Shown here: one piece after another, positions 1 through 8,864 of the stretch
Position numbering within the stretch: position 1 is the stretch's first letter
Layout of the letters: each line of letters begins with the position of its first letter
Origin: Shewanella schlegeliana
Lineage (GTDB): Bacteria; Pseudomonadota; Gammaproteobacteria; Enterobacterales; Shewanellaceae
Assembly (NCBI RefSeq): GCF_016765635.1
Contig: NZ_JAESVD010000010.1
Location: 140,371-181,633 of the forward strand
Length of the DNA: 41,263 bases
Direction: 5' to 3'
Position numbers and translations under genes: made by a program
The notes under the pieces: generated by a model
Told to the model about the DNA's origin: nothing
The model's input: only the letters and a program-made list of their open reading frames with translations
Databases searched by the model: none

Positions 1-588
1 AAAACGATGGAAATTTTAGCCCGTAAACTTTGAGCCAGTTCCAGCTTTGCCTAAAGCTTGTGTCCCGTAGCACGGCTAACACACGTATATTTACAGGTTC
101 TTTAGCGTCACTTTCTCACCAGATAGACATAACTAATTCAGTGTTATCTACTCGCATAGGTTAAAAACGATGGAAATTTTAGCCCGTTAACTTTGAGCCA
201 GTTCCAGCTTTGCCTAAAGCTTGTGTCCCGTAGCACGGCTAACACACGTATATTTACAGGTTCTTTAGCGTCACTTTCTCACCAGATAGACATAACTAAT
301 TCAGTGTTATCTACTCGCATAGGTTAAAAACGATGGAAATTTTAGCCCGTTAACTTTGAGCCAGTTCCAGCTTTGCCTAAAGCTTGTGTCCCGTAGCACG
401 GCTAACACACGTATATTTACAGGTTCTTTAGCGTCACTTTCTCACCAGATAGACATAACTAATTCAGTGTTATCTACTCGCATAGGTTGAAAACGATGGA
501 AATTTTAGCCCGTAAACTTTGAGCCAGTTCTAGCTTTGCCTAAAGCTTGTGTCCCGTAGCATGGCTAGCACACACATATTTGCAGGTT
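1..588. repeat. 163-bp tandem repeat array, 3 full copies plus a degenerate fourth
   Basis: The word AAAACGATGG recurs at 1, 164, 327 and 490, giving an exact 163-bp period. Copies 2 and 3 are almost identical. Copy 1 and partial copy 4 share CCCGTAAAC where copies 2 and 3 have CCCGTTAAC. Copy 4 diverges after about 560 and ends near 588. Each unit holds short dyads such as AGCTTT-gcct-AAAGCT and CCGT-agc-ACGG. The period is not a multiple of three and no ORF runs through it, so it looks non-coding. It lies downstream of the cytochrome gene and its terminator. The true copy number is unknown because the array reaches the window edge. Confidence 0.95.
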
Positions 589-599
589 TTATCGAACGC

Positions 600-635
600 T
601 AAAAAGTTGCAGCTCAACGCAGAGCGTTGAGCTGC
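600..635 (-). terminator. Rho-independent terminator of the multihaem cytochrome gene
   Basis: A perfect 12-bp stem, GCAGCTCAACGC (609-620) with GCGTTGAGCTGC (624-635), has a 3-nt loop. Read on the minus strand it is followed three bases later by a run of T (601-605). It sits about 45 bp past the stop codon of the cytochrome gene. Confidence 0.85.
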
Positions 636-680
636 TTGATGTGCTTGCAGGGACATCAATTACTATTTGTAGCGTTAACC

Positions 681-2975
681 TTAAAGGTTATGCACCTTTT
701 TAAGGTTGTCTACCGAGTGACAAACGGCACAAGATTCGACTTGTAGCTCGTTAGCTGTCACACCAAAGCGACCGCCGTTTTGCTCCATATGTGCACGTAC
801 AGCCTTGTTAATTACCATCTTGCCATCGGCATCTTCATGTTTAGCATGACAAGCGTAACAAGTCGCTGAGACTGGTGAGGTATAAGCATCAACCGTGATA
901 TCTGTTGCTGGGTGAGCTCTTGAGTCTGGGTTGTAGTCCAGATCCAGTGCCAATGGACGACCCACAGCGGTTAGGCGCTCAACGCCGAAAGTGTCACCTT
1001 CGTGGCAACGGTAACAGTTAGCTTTGTCCGCTGGGAACTCGATGTTACGCACACCGTTTTCGCGGTCTTGAGTCGCACGTTGGTTGGTGTGTAGTGAGTG
1101 CATCCATACCTTGTGATCAGGGTGGCTTACGGTTAGCTGCTCAACAAAGTCCCAATCACCCGCTTTAGTATGCATCTCTCGAATTGCCTGAGTCGGTGGT
1201 GTATTCGGGTTATGACAAGCTAAGCATGGATCAACAATATCGGCGGTTGAACTTAGGAAGCCTGGCTTACCTTTAGCCACCATCGCACGCTCTTCAAATG
1301 GACGAATGTGCTCACCAAGTTCATCGTGGTCATGACCAGAGAAGCAGGTGGTGTCCGCAAGCTCTTTGTTGATCTCGGTTTTGCGGCTGTGGCAGTTACG
1401 ACAGGCTAGCTCAGAGTTGTCGTTAAACTCATCGTAACCATGGCACGAGCCACAAGTTTTGTTGCTGACAATCAAAGGACGCTTAGCTTCTGGTGCTTCA
1501 GTGAGGCCATCTTTGTCGAAGAACCAACGCTTGTTAACTTCAGCATTTTTAGTGTGGCCTGCCTGATCACAGCTCACTAGATTTTGCGCACCGTCGAAAC
1601 AGTAAATCATACGGTTAGTGATAAATCCGGCATCACCGAGTAGATCGCCAGAGAACTGATCTTGGGTCACAACTGGGCCCATAAGGTAAGTAAACACATT
1701 GTCTTCAGACTTGTGTAGCGGTGTACGCGCGCGCTCTCCCGCTGGAGTGATGCCATCGCTACCATCTTGAGTAATGTCTTTCTTATTACTCTTAACGAAG
1801 ATGCTGTAACCGCGGCTGGTGGTAAAGTCTACCGAGGTGCCCCAATTTACATAAAGCTGCAGGTTTTTAATCCAGTCGGCATCGGCAGGGTTGTTATTGG
1901 CAACGGCGATGCGCTGGCCTTGTCTATCGAGTAGAGCAAAGCTGATCTCAGCGAAATGCTCGCCGTTTTGTTCAACCAGCTTGGCGTCCTCTAGGCTGAT
2001 GTTGACGATATTACGTTGATCTTCCTCAACTGCTTTTTCTGACTTACTCATATGAACATCATAGGTGTTCTCTGGTGAGTGACAGGTCAAGCAGCTACCG
2101 TTATCAGGTTGAGTGCTGTGGTCGTAAACCGGGTTAGTGGTCATATCGTGACAGCTAGAGCAGGTCTCACGCGTTGGCACTAGGTTCCAGTTAGTTGCCT
2201 GCAGCTCTGTTTCACTAACTTCTTTAGCATGACAAGTTGTACAGTTGCCCAAGGCTTGTGGAGTGATACCTATGTGCACAGTATGAGCCAGTACAGGCCA
2301 TACCTTGCTAGCGTCTGACATGTAGTTGCTGGTATGGCAGCTGGCACAGTTTTCAATGTTGTCGCCGCCATGCTTAATCGAGGCGATATCATCGTGACAG
2401 CTTAAGCATGAACTGCCATCTATGATGCTGCGATTGTCGGTGATCTCGCTGCCATCTAGATTGAAGTCAGTAATCACTTCGGTGGCTGGCAGGTTATCAG
2501 TTTCCAGTACTTTAAACAGTACGCGCTGAGTAAAATCGCCGTTGTGGGCGATATCGCCAGCAACTAATGGCGCATGCAGGGTGTAGCTATAGCTACCATC
2601 CATGTTGTCGACTAAGTTACCGTCACAACCCTTTTCTGGTGAGCAGGTTTCGCTGGCAAGTTTCTGCCATTGTGAGCGCTCACCTTCAATCTGTGGCAAC
2701 AGTTGAGCCGCATTGATCTTGATTGCAGCAATTTTAATGACTGGAATAGCGAGTTCGTTCTCGGCACTAAAATCGATGCTAAGGGTGTTATCTGTAATCG
2801 TGGTCTTGTCGATGGTTACTGTTAACACCTCAGCCGACGTAGTAACGTTACCACCAGGCTGACCATCTTCACCGTCTTTACCATCATCGCCGGAACACGC
2901 CACCATGCTCATTGAGCAGGCCGCGACAAGCGTGGCATAGCACAGTCTTGTTTTGAATTTGTTTGCGTTCATCAT
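681..2975 (-). CDS. OmcA/MtrC-family outer-surface multihaem c-type cytochrome (11 haem motifs)
   Basis: Predicted cell-surface electron conduit that passes electrons to extracellular acceptors such as metal oxides or flavins. A lipoprotein signal ends in the lipobox VAC near residue 28, followed by a Gly/Asp-rich linker typical of OmcA. CXXCH motifs, numbered from a GTG at 2978, lie at about 191, 211, 246, 273, 296, 509, 526, 585, 655, 707 and 750: five, a roughly 200-residue beta domain, then six. That 5+6 pattern resembles UndA rather than ten-haem OmcA or MtrC. A further site at about 545 reads CFSGH, lacking the second Cys. C460 and C470 may form the domain III disulfide. Three start codons are stacked (GTG 2978, ATG 2975, ATG 2972); I chose ATG 2975, behind an AGAGAG ribosome site. 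No mtrA or mtrB partner is visible here. Confidence 0.93.
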   Translation of the reverse strand: MMNANKFKTRLCYATLVAACSMSMVACSGDDGKDGEDGQPGGNVTTSAEVLTVTIDKTTITDNTLSIDFSAENELAIPVIKIAAIKINAAQLLPQIEGERSQWQKLASETCSPEKGCDGNLVDNMDGSYSYTLHAPLVAGDIAHNGDFTQRVLFKVLETDNLPATEVITDFNLDGSEITDNRSIIDGSSCLSCHDDIASIKHGGDNIENCASCHTSNYMSDASKVWPVLAHTVHIGITPQALGNCTTCHAKEVSETELQATNWNLVPTRETCSSCHDMTTNPVYDHSTQPDNGSCLTCHSPENTYDVHMSKSEKAVEEDQRNIVNISLEDAKLVEQNGEHFAEISFALLDRQGQRIAVANNNPADADWIKNLQLYVNWGTSVDFTTSRGYSIFVKSNKKDITQDGSDGITPAGERARTPLHKSEDNVFTYLMGPVVTQDQFSGDLLGDAGFITNRMIYCFDGAQNLVSCDQAGHTKNAEVNKRWFFDKDGLTEAPEAKRPLIVSNKTCGSCHGYDEFNDNSELACRNCHSRKTEINKELADTTCFSGHDHDELGEHIRPFEERAMVAKGKPGFLSSTADIVDPCLACHNPNTPPTQAIREMHTKAGDWDFVEQLTVSHPDHKVWMHSLHTNQRATQDRENGVRNIEFPADKANCYRCHEGDTFGVERLTAVGRPLALDLDYNPDSRAHPATDITVDAYTSPVSATCYACHAKHEDADGKMVINKAVRAHMEQNGGRFGVTANELQVESCAVCHSVDNLKKVHNL

Positions 2976-3259
2976 CACTTATCTCTCTTTTATATCTTCT
3001 TTAAGTCGTTTGATTTATCAACGACGCAAAAAAGTGTGCCTTAAGCGTGAAAGAGGCAACGTGAACGGATACCTATTTATAGTTATATTGAAGTTTTTTA
3101 GGCCGATTTCAGCAGCTTTGAGCTGTTTTGAGGAATTTTTAGGGGCTAAATTGCGCAAAATAAGCCTGATTTCGGTAAAACAGGCGCTCGCTGTCAATAT
3201 GGTTTCTTAGTGAGGAGTGGTATTATCTGCAGGTTAACACTCAAACATAGAGCCTAATT

Positions 3260-4021
3260 GTGACCAGTATTTTCTTTAATCGCCATTATCCAACCCTTGA
3301 ATCCGCTTGCGAGCGCTGGGGACTGGAGTTTAATGCAAACGCAGAGTTTGAATTGGTGTTTGAGAATGACATCCTGACCCTGAACAAGCGTGATGAACCT
3401 AAGTTAAAAGGGATCTCCGTCGATTTCGTTTCAGGTGCCGTGGCCCATCGTCGTAAGTTCGGTGGCGGCCGAGGTCAGTCGATTGCTAAAGCCGTAGGAC
3501 TAAAGCAAGGCGTAACTCCGATAGTCGTTGATGGTACTGCAGGCCTTGGGCGCGATGCTTTTGTATTAGCAAGTTTGGGCTGTAAGGTCATCATGGTTGA
3601 GCGTCATCCCGTTGTTGCTGCACTTTTAGAAGATGGTTTGCGCCGCGCCTATGAAGATGCCGAAATTGGTGGCTGGATGCGTGAGCGTATGAGCTTATTT
3701 CATGGCTCGAGTATTGATTCTCTGGCCGATGCCGCTCAAGCATCAAATACTGAAGTTGATGTGGTTTATCTCGACCCTATGTATCCACACCGTGAAAAAT
3801 CGGCACTGGTTAAGAAAGAGATGCGCGTATTCCAATCTTTAGTTGGCGCCGATCTCGATGCCGATGGCTTACTAGCTCCGGCAATGAAACTTGCCACCAA
3901 GCGCGTGGTGGTTAAACGCCCTGACTATGCCGACGATCTTGACGGCGTCAAACCAAGCATGGTGATTGCCACCAAGAAGAATCGCTTCGATGTTTACGTT
4001 AAGGCGGCAATGACAGCTTAA
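3260..4021 (+). CDS. rsmJ: 16S rRNA (guanine1516-N2)-methyltransferase RsmJ
   Basis: Cytoplasmic SAM-dependent methyltransferase modifying G1516 of 16S rRNA. The 253-residue length fits RsmJ (YhiQ). A Rossmann SAM-binding segment VVDGTAGLGRDAFVLASLG (residues ~95-113) is followed by the acidic VERHP turn. The catalytic-type motif DPMYPHREKSALVKKEMR lies near residues 172-189, and the conserved tail VVVKRPDYAD follows. Translation appears to start at GTG 3260; no upstream in-frame ATG gives a better start. It is a single gene divergent from the cytochrome. Confidence 0.95.
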   Translation: MTSIFFNRHYPTLESACERWGLEFNANAEFELVFENDILTLNKRDEPKLKGISVDFVSGAVAHRRKFGGGRGQSIAKAVGLKQGVTPIVVDGTAGLGRDAFVLASLGCKVIMVERHPVVAALLEDGLRRAYEDAEIGGWMRERMSLFHGSSIDSLADAAQASNTEVDVVYLDPMYPHREKSALVKKEMRVFQSLVGADLDADGLLAPAMKLATKRVVVKRPDYADDLDGVKPSMVIATKKNRFDVYVKAAMTA

Positions 4022-4488
4022 TACTGTAAGATAAGGCCCTCATAAACTGATATTATCTTGCTTTTAATACAGTTTTTAAGGGTCTAATGTTTGCTTTTTA
4101 TTTACCCTCATATCTCGCTCTTATAATCTGCTATTCCCCGTCCTTAGTCTTATTATTTTAGTCACTCACGGTGACGCTTTATTTGCCATCTACCTATAAA
4201 GAGGTGCGATAGGTCTCATTTCTTGTCATGAAATGGAACTAGCGTACAACTAATCACTCGAATTGTTTTAACAGGTGATTCAATGGGGTTACATATCGGT
4301 TGGTTTTAATCCATTAGCTTCGTACAAGTGTCTGCTACTTGATAATTAGTATTCATCGCTAATTAAGAGAAACTTCAAATAAATAAAATTTGTAAAACTC
4401 TTCTTCACGAAGAGGGCTTTTATGCACCTTAAATTTAGGGTGTTAGGTACTTTTAATAAAAAATGATAATCAATAAGAAGGAACGAAA
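4022..4488. other. 467-bp intergenic region between rsmJ and the zinc protease
   Basis: AT-rich non-coding stretch with no convincing ORF. It holds a small hairpin CTCTTC-ttcac-GAAGAG (4398-4414) followed by GGCTTTT, which may be a weak terminator or a 5' leader element. A second dyad is CACCTT-aaattt-AGGGTG (about 4425-4442). A Fur-like site precedes the next gene. Confidence 0.6.
4458..4476 (+). promoter_or_regulatory. Fur-box-like operator
   Basis: The 19-mer matches the classic GATAATGATAATCATTATC consensus at about 14 of 19 positions by eye, including the run AATGATAATCA. It lies immediately upstream of the ribosome site (AAGGA) of the zinc protease. Iron repression is therefore plausible. 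AT-rich DNA gives partial Fur matches easily, so this is tentative. Confidence 0.35.
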
Positions 4489-7005
4489 ATGAAATTATCC
4501 AGCCTTTCTTTAGCTGTAGTGTTATCGATAACGGGTGTGCATTCTGTGATGGCGGCAGATACTCAAAATCAGCAAAATTTGCAACAGATGCTAGCTGATA
4601 AGATTGAATCTAAAGGTTTATTTAATTTTTACCAGGATCGCAAGACGGGGGAGACTTATTTATTGCTAAAAGAGTCTCAATTGAATAAACCCATTTTATA
4701 TACGGCTCATACAATCGATGGCTTGGCTGATATTTGGCAATTTAGAGGTCTTAAGCGAGATGAGAAGTTACTTGAATTCAGACGTTATTTCGACCGTATC
4801 GACATCATAGCTAAGTCATCTCGATTCGTGTTCGATGAGAGCAGTCCATTACGACACGCTAGAGAAGCGAACCTTAGTGAACCAGTGCTGGCCAGTTTAA
4901 AAATTGAAAGTGAGCAAGAAGGGCAACTTTTGGTGAATGCTGATGAGTTGTTTTTAAGTGAATCGTTACACAGGGTTTCACAATGGCCTGATGCCAATGC
5001 CCAAGAAGATAAAAAACAGTTTAAGCTTGGGCCATTAGATATTGCCAAATCCCGTATCGTCAAAAATCGTGGCTATGACAATAACGTCGATGTGGTTGTT
5101 GAGTATGTCTTTAATAATGACAACCCTTGGGGGGTAGGCTCAAAAGCCCTAACAGATCCTCGAGTGGCCTCGCTCAAAATCCAACATTCATTTTTTGAAC
5201 TCCCAGAAACTAAGTTTGAGCCCCGTCTTGATGATGCTCGAGTGGGCTATTTTCCACATCAGTTAGACAATAAAACTTCTGCTGATTGGGCGCCCTATGA
5301 GGATGTAATCGTACGCTGGAACTTAGAGAAAAAAGATCCATCGGCGACGCTATCTGAGCCAGTCGTGCCGATAACTTGGTGGATTGAGAATACGACGCCC
5401 TATGAATGGCGCGATACCATTAAGCAAGGGGTGTTAACTTGGAATAAGGCTTTTGAACGAATCGGTTTTAAAAATGCCATCCAAGTCAAGGTGCAACCCG
5501 ATGATGCTAACTGGGATGCCGGAGATATCAATTACAATGTACTACGCTGGATGTCATCGCCTAAACCAATGACTAACGGTTATGGGGATGCTGTATCTAA
5601 CCCCTTTACTGGCGAAATTTTGGGGGCAGATCTGATTCTGGAATATCGATTTATGCGAAACACTTGGGCTGAACAGCAGATGTATAGCCAAGGGGGCGGG
5701 AACAGTTCACAGGAGGAAGCAAACGCTCTAAGTATGCAGCAGTCTTATTTTAACTGTAGTTCTGGCCACCAATTGCAGCTAGGACAACTATTAGCTCAGT
5801 CTATTGCTACAGAAGATATGACCCAAGAGACTGTACTCGAAGAGGGATTGCGAATGTTGGTTATGCATGAAATCGGACATACATTGGGATTAAGTCATAA
5901 TATGAAGGCTTCAACCCTATGGGATGAAAGGGAAATCCATAATAAATCGGTCACTCAAGGTGTACTTACAGGTTCAATTATGGAGTATGCGCCTATCAAC
6001 TTGGCTCCAATTGGTGTCGAGCAGGGGGATTATTTTCAGACTGAGTTAGGACCCTATGATTATTGGGCTATTGAATATGGCTATTCTATAGGTTTGAAAG
6101 ATAAATCAGCAGAACTAGACAGATTAGAACATATACTCAGCCGCTCCGGGGAGAAGGAATTAGCTTTTGGTAATGACGCAGATGATATGAGGTACTCAGG
6201 AACTCATATTGATCCTATGAGTATGACTGGAGATATGTCCTCTAATCCAGTTGCTTACGCCGTTGAACGAATGGCACTGATTAATCAGAAATTGGGAGAG
6301 CTTAAGAAAACAGCGTTAGTGAAAGGTGAGTCGTATCAACAGCTATTAACCTCTGTTAATGCCCTCTATGGTGACTACAAGAAGCAGGCTGTGGTTATCT
6401 CCCGCCAAATTGGCGGAGTGAATGTTGAGCGTAGCTTTGTTGGCGACAATACTGCTGCGCCATATACACCAGTGACGGTTGAAAAACAGCTGCAAGCAAT
6501 GAATGCGTTGACTCAGTATGTATTTTCAGAGCAGGTGTTAACTTCTCTTGATCCGCTTTATGCCTATATGCAGCACCAACGTCGTGGCTGGGATGGTCAG
6601 GGTAAAAATGAAGATCCCAAGGCTCATCAAATGGTACTTAAGCTGCAAACGTCAGTACTAAATCATCTTTTACATAACAATGTGTTGCAGCGTATCTCAG
6701 ATACAGAGCTTTACGGTAATGACTATGACCTTCATCGTTATATGAATGATCTGACATCTGCAATTTTTACTGATTCAGAGGTGCTTAAGTCGACTAGCAG
6801 AAACTTGCAGATTGAATATGTTCAGAGGCTGATAAAGATCGCGGGAATTGGCGCGGATTCAAACTATCCTCATCTTGCAAAATCTACCGCCTTACACCAG
6901 CTGCGCTCAATTGCCGATCGTAGTTCTCCCTGGGGAGCCAATGAGGTAACTAAGGCACACAAGGCTTATGTGGATCTCTTGATTGAGAAAGCGATAGAGG
7001 CGTAG
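4489..7005 (+). CDS. Exported metzincin-type zinc-dependent metalloprotease (DUF5117/DUF4953 type)
   Basis: 838-residue predicted periplasmic or secreted protease. The signal peptide has cleavage likely after VMA (about residue 22). The zinc motif HEIGHTLGLSH lies at 460-470 and fits the metzincin HExxHxxGxxH signature. A Met-turn candidate, SIMEY, is near residue 498. The surrounding LGPYDYWAIEYGY and SNPVAYAVERM segments are typical of the large DUF5117-DUF4953 proteases. The start ATG has a good AAGGA ribosome site. It stands alone between rsmJ and the convergent mgtE, with a shared terminator downstream. The substrate cannot be read from sequence. Confidence 0.9.
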   Translation: MKLSSLSLAVVLSITGVHSVMAADTQNQQNLQQMLADKIESKGLFNFYQDRKTGETYLLLKESQLNKPILYTAHTIDGLADIWQFRGLKRDEKLLEFRRYFDRIDIIAKSSRFVFDESSPLRHAREANLSEPVLASLKIESEQEGQLLVNADELFLSESLHRVSQWPDANAQEDKKQFKLGPLDIAKSRIVKNRGYDNNVDVVVEYVFNNDNPWGVGSKALTDPRVASLKIQHSFFELPETKFEPRLDDARVGYFPHQLDNKTSADWAPYEDVIVRWNLEKKDPSATLSEPVVPITWWIENTTPYEWRDTIKQGVLTWNKAFERIGFKNAIQVKVQPDDANWDAGDINYNVLRWMSSPKPMTNGYGDAVSNPFTGEILGADLILEYRFMRNTWAEQQMYSQGGGNSSQEEANALSMQQSYFNCSSGHQLQLGQLLAQSIATEDMTQETVLEEGLRMLVMHEIGHTLGLSHNMKASTLWDEREIHNKSVTQGVLTGSIMEYAPINLAPIGVEQGDYFQTELGPYDYWAIEYGYSIGLKDKSAELDRLEHILSRSGEKELAFGNDADDMRYSGTHIDPMSMTGDMSSNPVAYAVERMALINQKLGELKKTALVKGESYQQLLTSVNALYGDYKKQAVVISRQIGGVNVERSFVGDNTAAPYTPVTVEKQLQAMNALTQYVFSEQVLTSLDPLYAYMQHQRRGWDGQGKNEDPKAHQMVLKLQTSVLNHLLHNNVLQRISDTELYGNDYDLHRYMNDLTSAIFTDSEVLKSTSRNLQIEYVQRLIKIAGIGADSNYPHLAKSTALHQLRSIADRSSPWGANEVTKAHKAYVDLLIEKAIEA

Positions 7006-7045
7006 CCGTTTATCTCTAGTGTTACCTGATTAAGCTATTTTAAAC

Positions 7046-7074
7046 AAAAGCCTAGCTGTGTTAGCTAGGCTTTA
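7046..7074. terminator. Bidirectional terminator between the zinc protease and mgtE
   Basis: AAAGCCTAGCT (7047-7057) pairs with AGCTAGGCTTT (7063-7073), an 11-bp perfect stem with a 5-nt loop. Short A/T runs flank it on both sides. It sits between two convergent genes and can serve both. Confidence 0.85.
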
Positions 7075-7100
7075 TTGTATAAGCTTAGTATGGATACAGA

Positions 7101-8519
7101 TTAGTATAGATACAGAACTGAGGCGAGGCCGAGGAAGCAGAAGAAGCCTACAACATCGGTGACAGTGGTTAAGATTACTGAGCCCGACAGCGCGGCGTCT
7201 TGATTCATTTTTTGCAGGACCATCGGTACCATCACCCCTGCCACGGCAGCGACAGCCATATTGATTAAGATAGCAGAACCAATCACAGTGCCAATGATGG
7301 GATCGCTAAACCACCATCCGGCGATTAGGCCAATCACAATCGCCCACAACACCCCGTTTAAGATACCGATACCAAGTTCGTTCTTTAGCAGCGACATAAC
7401 GTTACCTGATGAGATCTGTCCCATGGCCATACCGCGGATCATCAAGGTGAGTGACTGACTGCCAGCAATTCCACCCATTGATGCGACGATCGGCATCAGT
7501 ACCGCTAGGGCAACCACTTTTTCTAATACATTTTCAAATAGGCCAATAGTGGCTGAGGCTAAAAATGCGGTCAGTAAGTTAATGCCGAGCCATACTGCAC
7601 GGCGACGGGCACCGACTGTGATAGGGGCAAATAAGTCATCGTCCTCGTCCATACCGGCCGTTGCCATTAACTGCGATTCATAATGCTCACGCACCAGAGC
7701 GGTGGCGGTGCGCAGTGTCATGCGACCAATCATGATACCACTCGCATCGACAACGGCTATCTCCAGCTCATTACTGTGTTCAATCGCTTCGGCTGCTTCA
7801 ATTAGGCTGGCATCGGCAAGAATAGAGCGGCTGTCTTCCCAAAGCAGGCTGGCTAAGGTGCTCTCGGGGGCTGCGCGAAACACGTCGTGACGACGCACGC
7901 TACCAATATATTTGTCATCATCATCGAGCAGGAAAACATGATCATTACAGTCGAGTTTGATGCGGCGAAAGAAACGCTGCGCCTGTGAAACCGTCGATGT
8001 GAGATTTAGCGCTAAAAATTGATGCTCTGCATAACGACCAATCTCGTTTTCAGAGTATTGGTCATAGCGGTCATAGTGCTCTCTTTGGCGCTCGCCCATT
8101 TGTGACAGTGCACGATCGGTCATTGCCTCGGGGAGTGTGTCACTCCACTCAATCAAGTCTTCTGGTGAGATCTGCGAAAACAGAGAGTCTAACTCGGCCT
8201 CTGGCATCTCTTTTAAGATGCCATTACGCGGGTCGGCGCGCATCAAGTCTAATACGGCAATGCGCTCATTAGCATCGACTTGAGACCAGCGCTCGTAACG
8301 CTCGTCTAGCGGTAATGATTCCAGCAGTAAAGCCACAGTGCCAGGTTCGGCCTCTTCTAGCATGTCATTGAACAGTTCGGCCTGTTGCTCACCTTCTGCA
8401 TTGGTCAGTTGCTCAACAGATTGACTCACTTCTACCATGGCTAACTCTGGCGTCTCATACTCTGTTTCGCTTTGATGTTGGCTGTTATCGATAGGGGATT
8501 CATCTTTTGGCAATGACAT
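7101..8519 (-). CDS. mgtE: Magnesium transporter MgtE
   Basis: Inner-membrane Mg2+ channel. The 472 residues fit MgtE architecture. An acidic N-terminal helical domain (about 1-150) has the LLESLPLDERYERW-type repeats. A CBS pair (about 165-285) includes HVFLLDDDDKYIGSVRR. The C-terminal membrane pore domain holds roughly five segments (about 305-472), including PIVASMGGIAGSQSLTLMIRG and the TDVVGFFCFLGLA segment that carries the pore-lining Asp in this family. The ATG start follows an acceptable ribosome site. No M-box-like leader is obvious upstream. Confidence 0.95.
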   Translation of the reverse strand: MSLPKDESPIDNSQHQSETEYETPELAMVEVSQSVEQLTNAEGEQQAELFNDMLEEAEPGTVALLLESLPLDERYERWSQVDANERIAVLDLMRADPRNGILKEMPEAELDSLFSQISPEDLIEWSDTLPEAMTDRALSQMGERQREHYDRYDQYSENEIGRYAEHQFLALNLTSTVSQAQRFFRRIKLDCNDHVFLLDDDDKYIGSVRRHDVFRAAPESTLASLLWEDSRSILADASLIEAAEAIEHSNELEIAVVDASGIMIGRMTLRTATALVREHYESQLMATAGMDEDDDLFAPITVGARRRAVWLGINLLTAFLASATIGLFENVLEKVVALAVLMPIVASMGGIAGSQSLTLMIRGMAMGQISSGNVMSLLKNELGIGILNGVLWAIVIGLIAGWWFSDPIIGTVIGSAILINMAVAAVAGVMVPMVLQKMNQDAALSGSVILTTVTDVVGFFCFLGLASVLYLY

Positions 8520-8864
8520 GGTTAACCGACCTTAAGTGAGGCTTTGAAAATGTGAAAACTAATTTGAGAAAGCTAATTCAAGAAAAGTTGTATAAATTTC
8601 CAACTCACAATGGGGTTGTGAGTCGTAGCTGTATGTTACTTACGCTAATAATAGCATTTTGCAGTATTGATGTGGTAGGGCTTGGAGGGGGGATTATGCA
8701 GTGGAAATTACAATGGAATTGATATTTGAATATCGAGAAATTTACTGAAAAAAAGCCTTCATTAAAATGAAGGCTGCGGGCGGCGTGGTTAAATCAACAT
8801 TTCTAAGAGTGATGAGCTAAAATTGAGTGAAATGTGAGCCCCACCAAATTAGTATATTTTACTC
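8520..8864. other. 345-bp intergenic region between mgtE and the porin gene
   Basis: No gene is seen. It contains an 8-bp dyad ACTCACAA-tgggg-TTGTGAGT (8603-8623) about 85 bp upstream of mgtE, which could be an operator or a 5' leader hairpin, and the porin terminator at 8748-8774. Confidence 0.6.
8748..8774 (-). terminator. Rho-independent terminator of the porin gene
   Basis: GCCTTCAT (8755-8762) pairs with ATGAAGGC (8767-8774) around a 4-nt loop. On the minus strand the stem runs directly into seven T (8748-8754). It sits about 90 bp past the porin stop codon. Confidence 0.88.

Noticed and set aside
1..588. Tandem units as c-di-GMP (GEMM) riboswitches
   Set aside because: The reverse strand has a GACGCTAAAG-like stretch, but the GGCAAACC core and the paired receptor layout of GEMM are absent. 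The array also lies downstream of the cytochrome gene, not upstream.
1..588. CRISPR array
   Set aside because: The units are directly contiguous 163-bp repeats without unique spacers.
3005..3025. FNR/EtrA-type site TTGATTTATCAA upstream of the cytochrome gene
   Set aside because: The half-sites are separated by two bases rather than the required four. It sits about 30 bp from the start codon; the flanking GTCGTT/AACGAC dyad is noted but not assigned.
2953..3210. 85-residue plus-strand ORF overlapping the start of the cytochrome gene
   Set aside because: It overlaps the cytochrome signal region, covers its promoter, has no family resemblance and no clear ribosome site.
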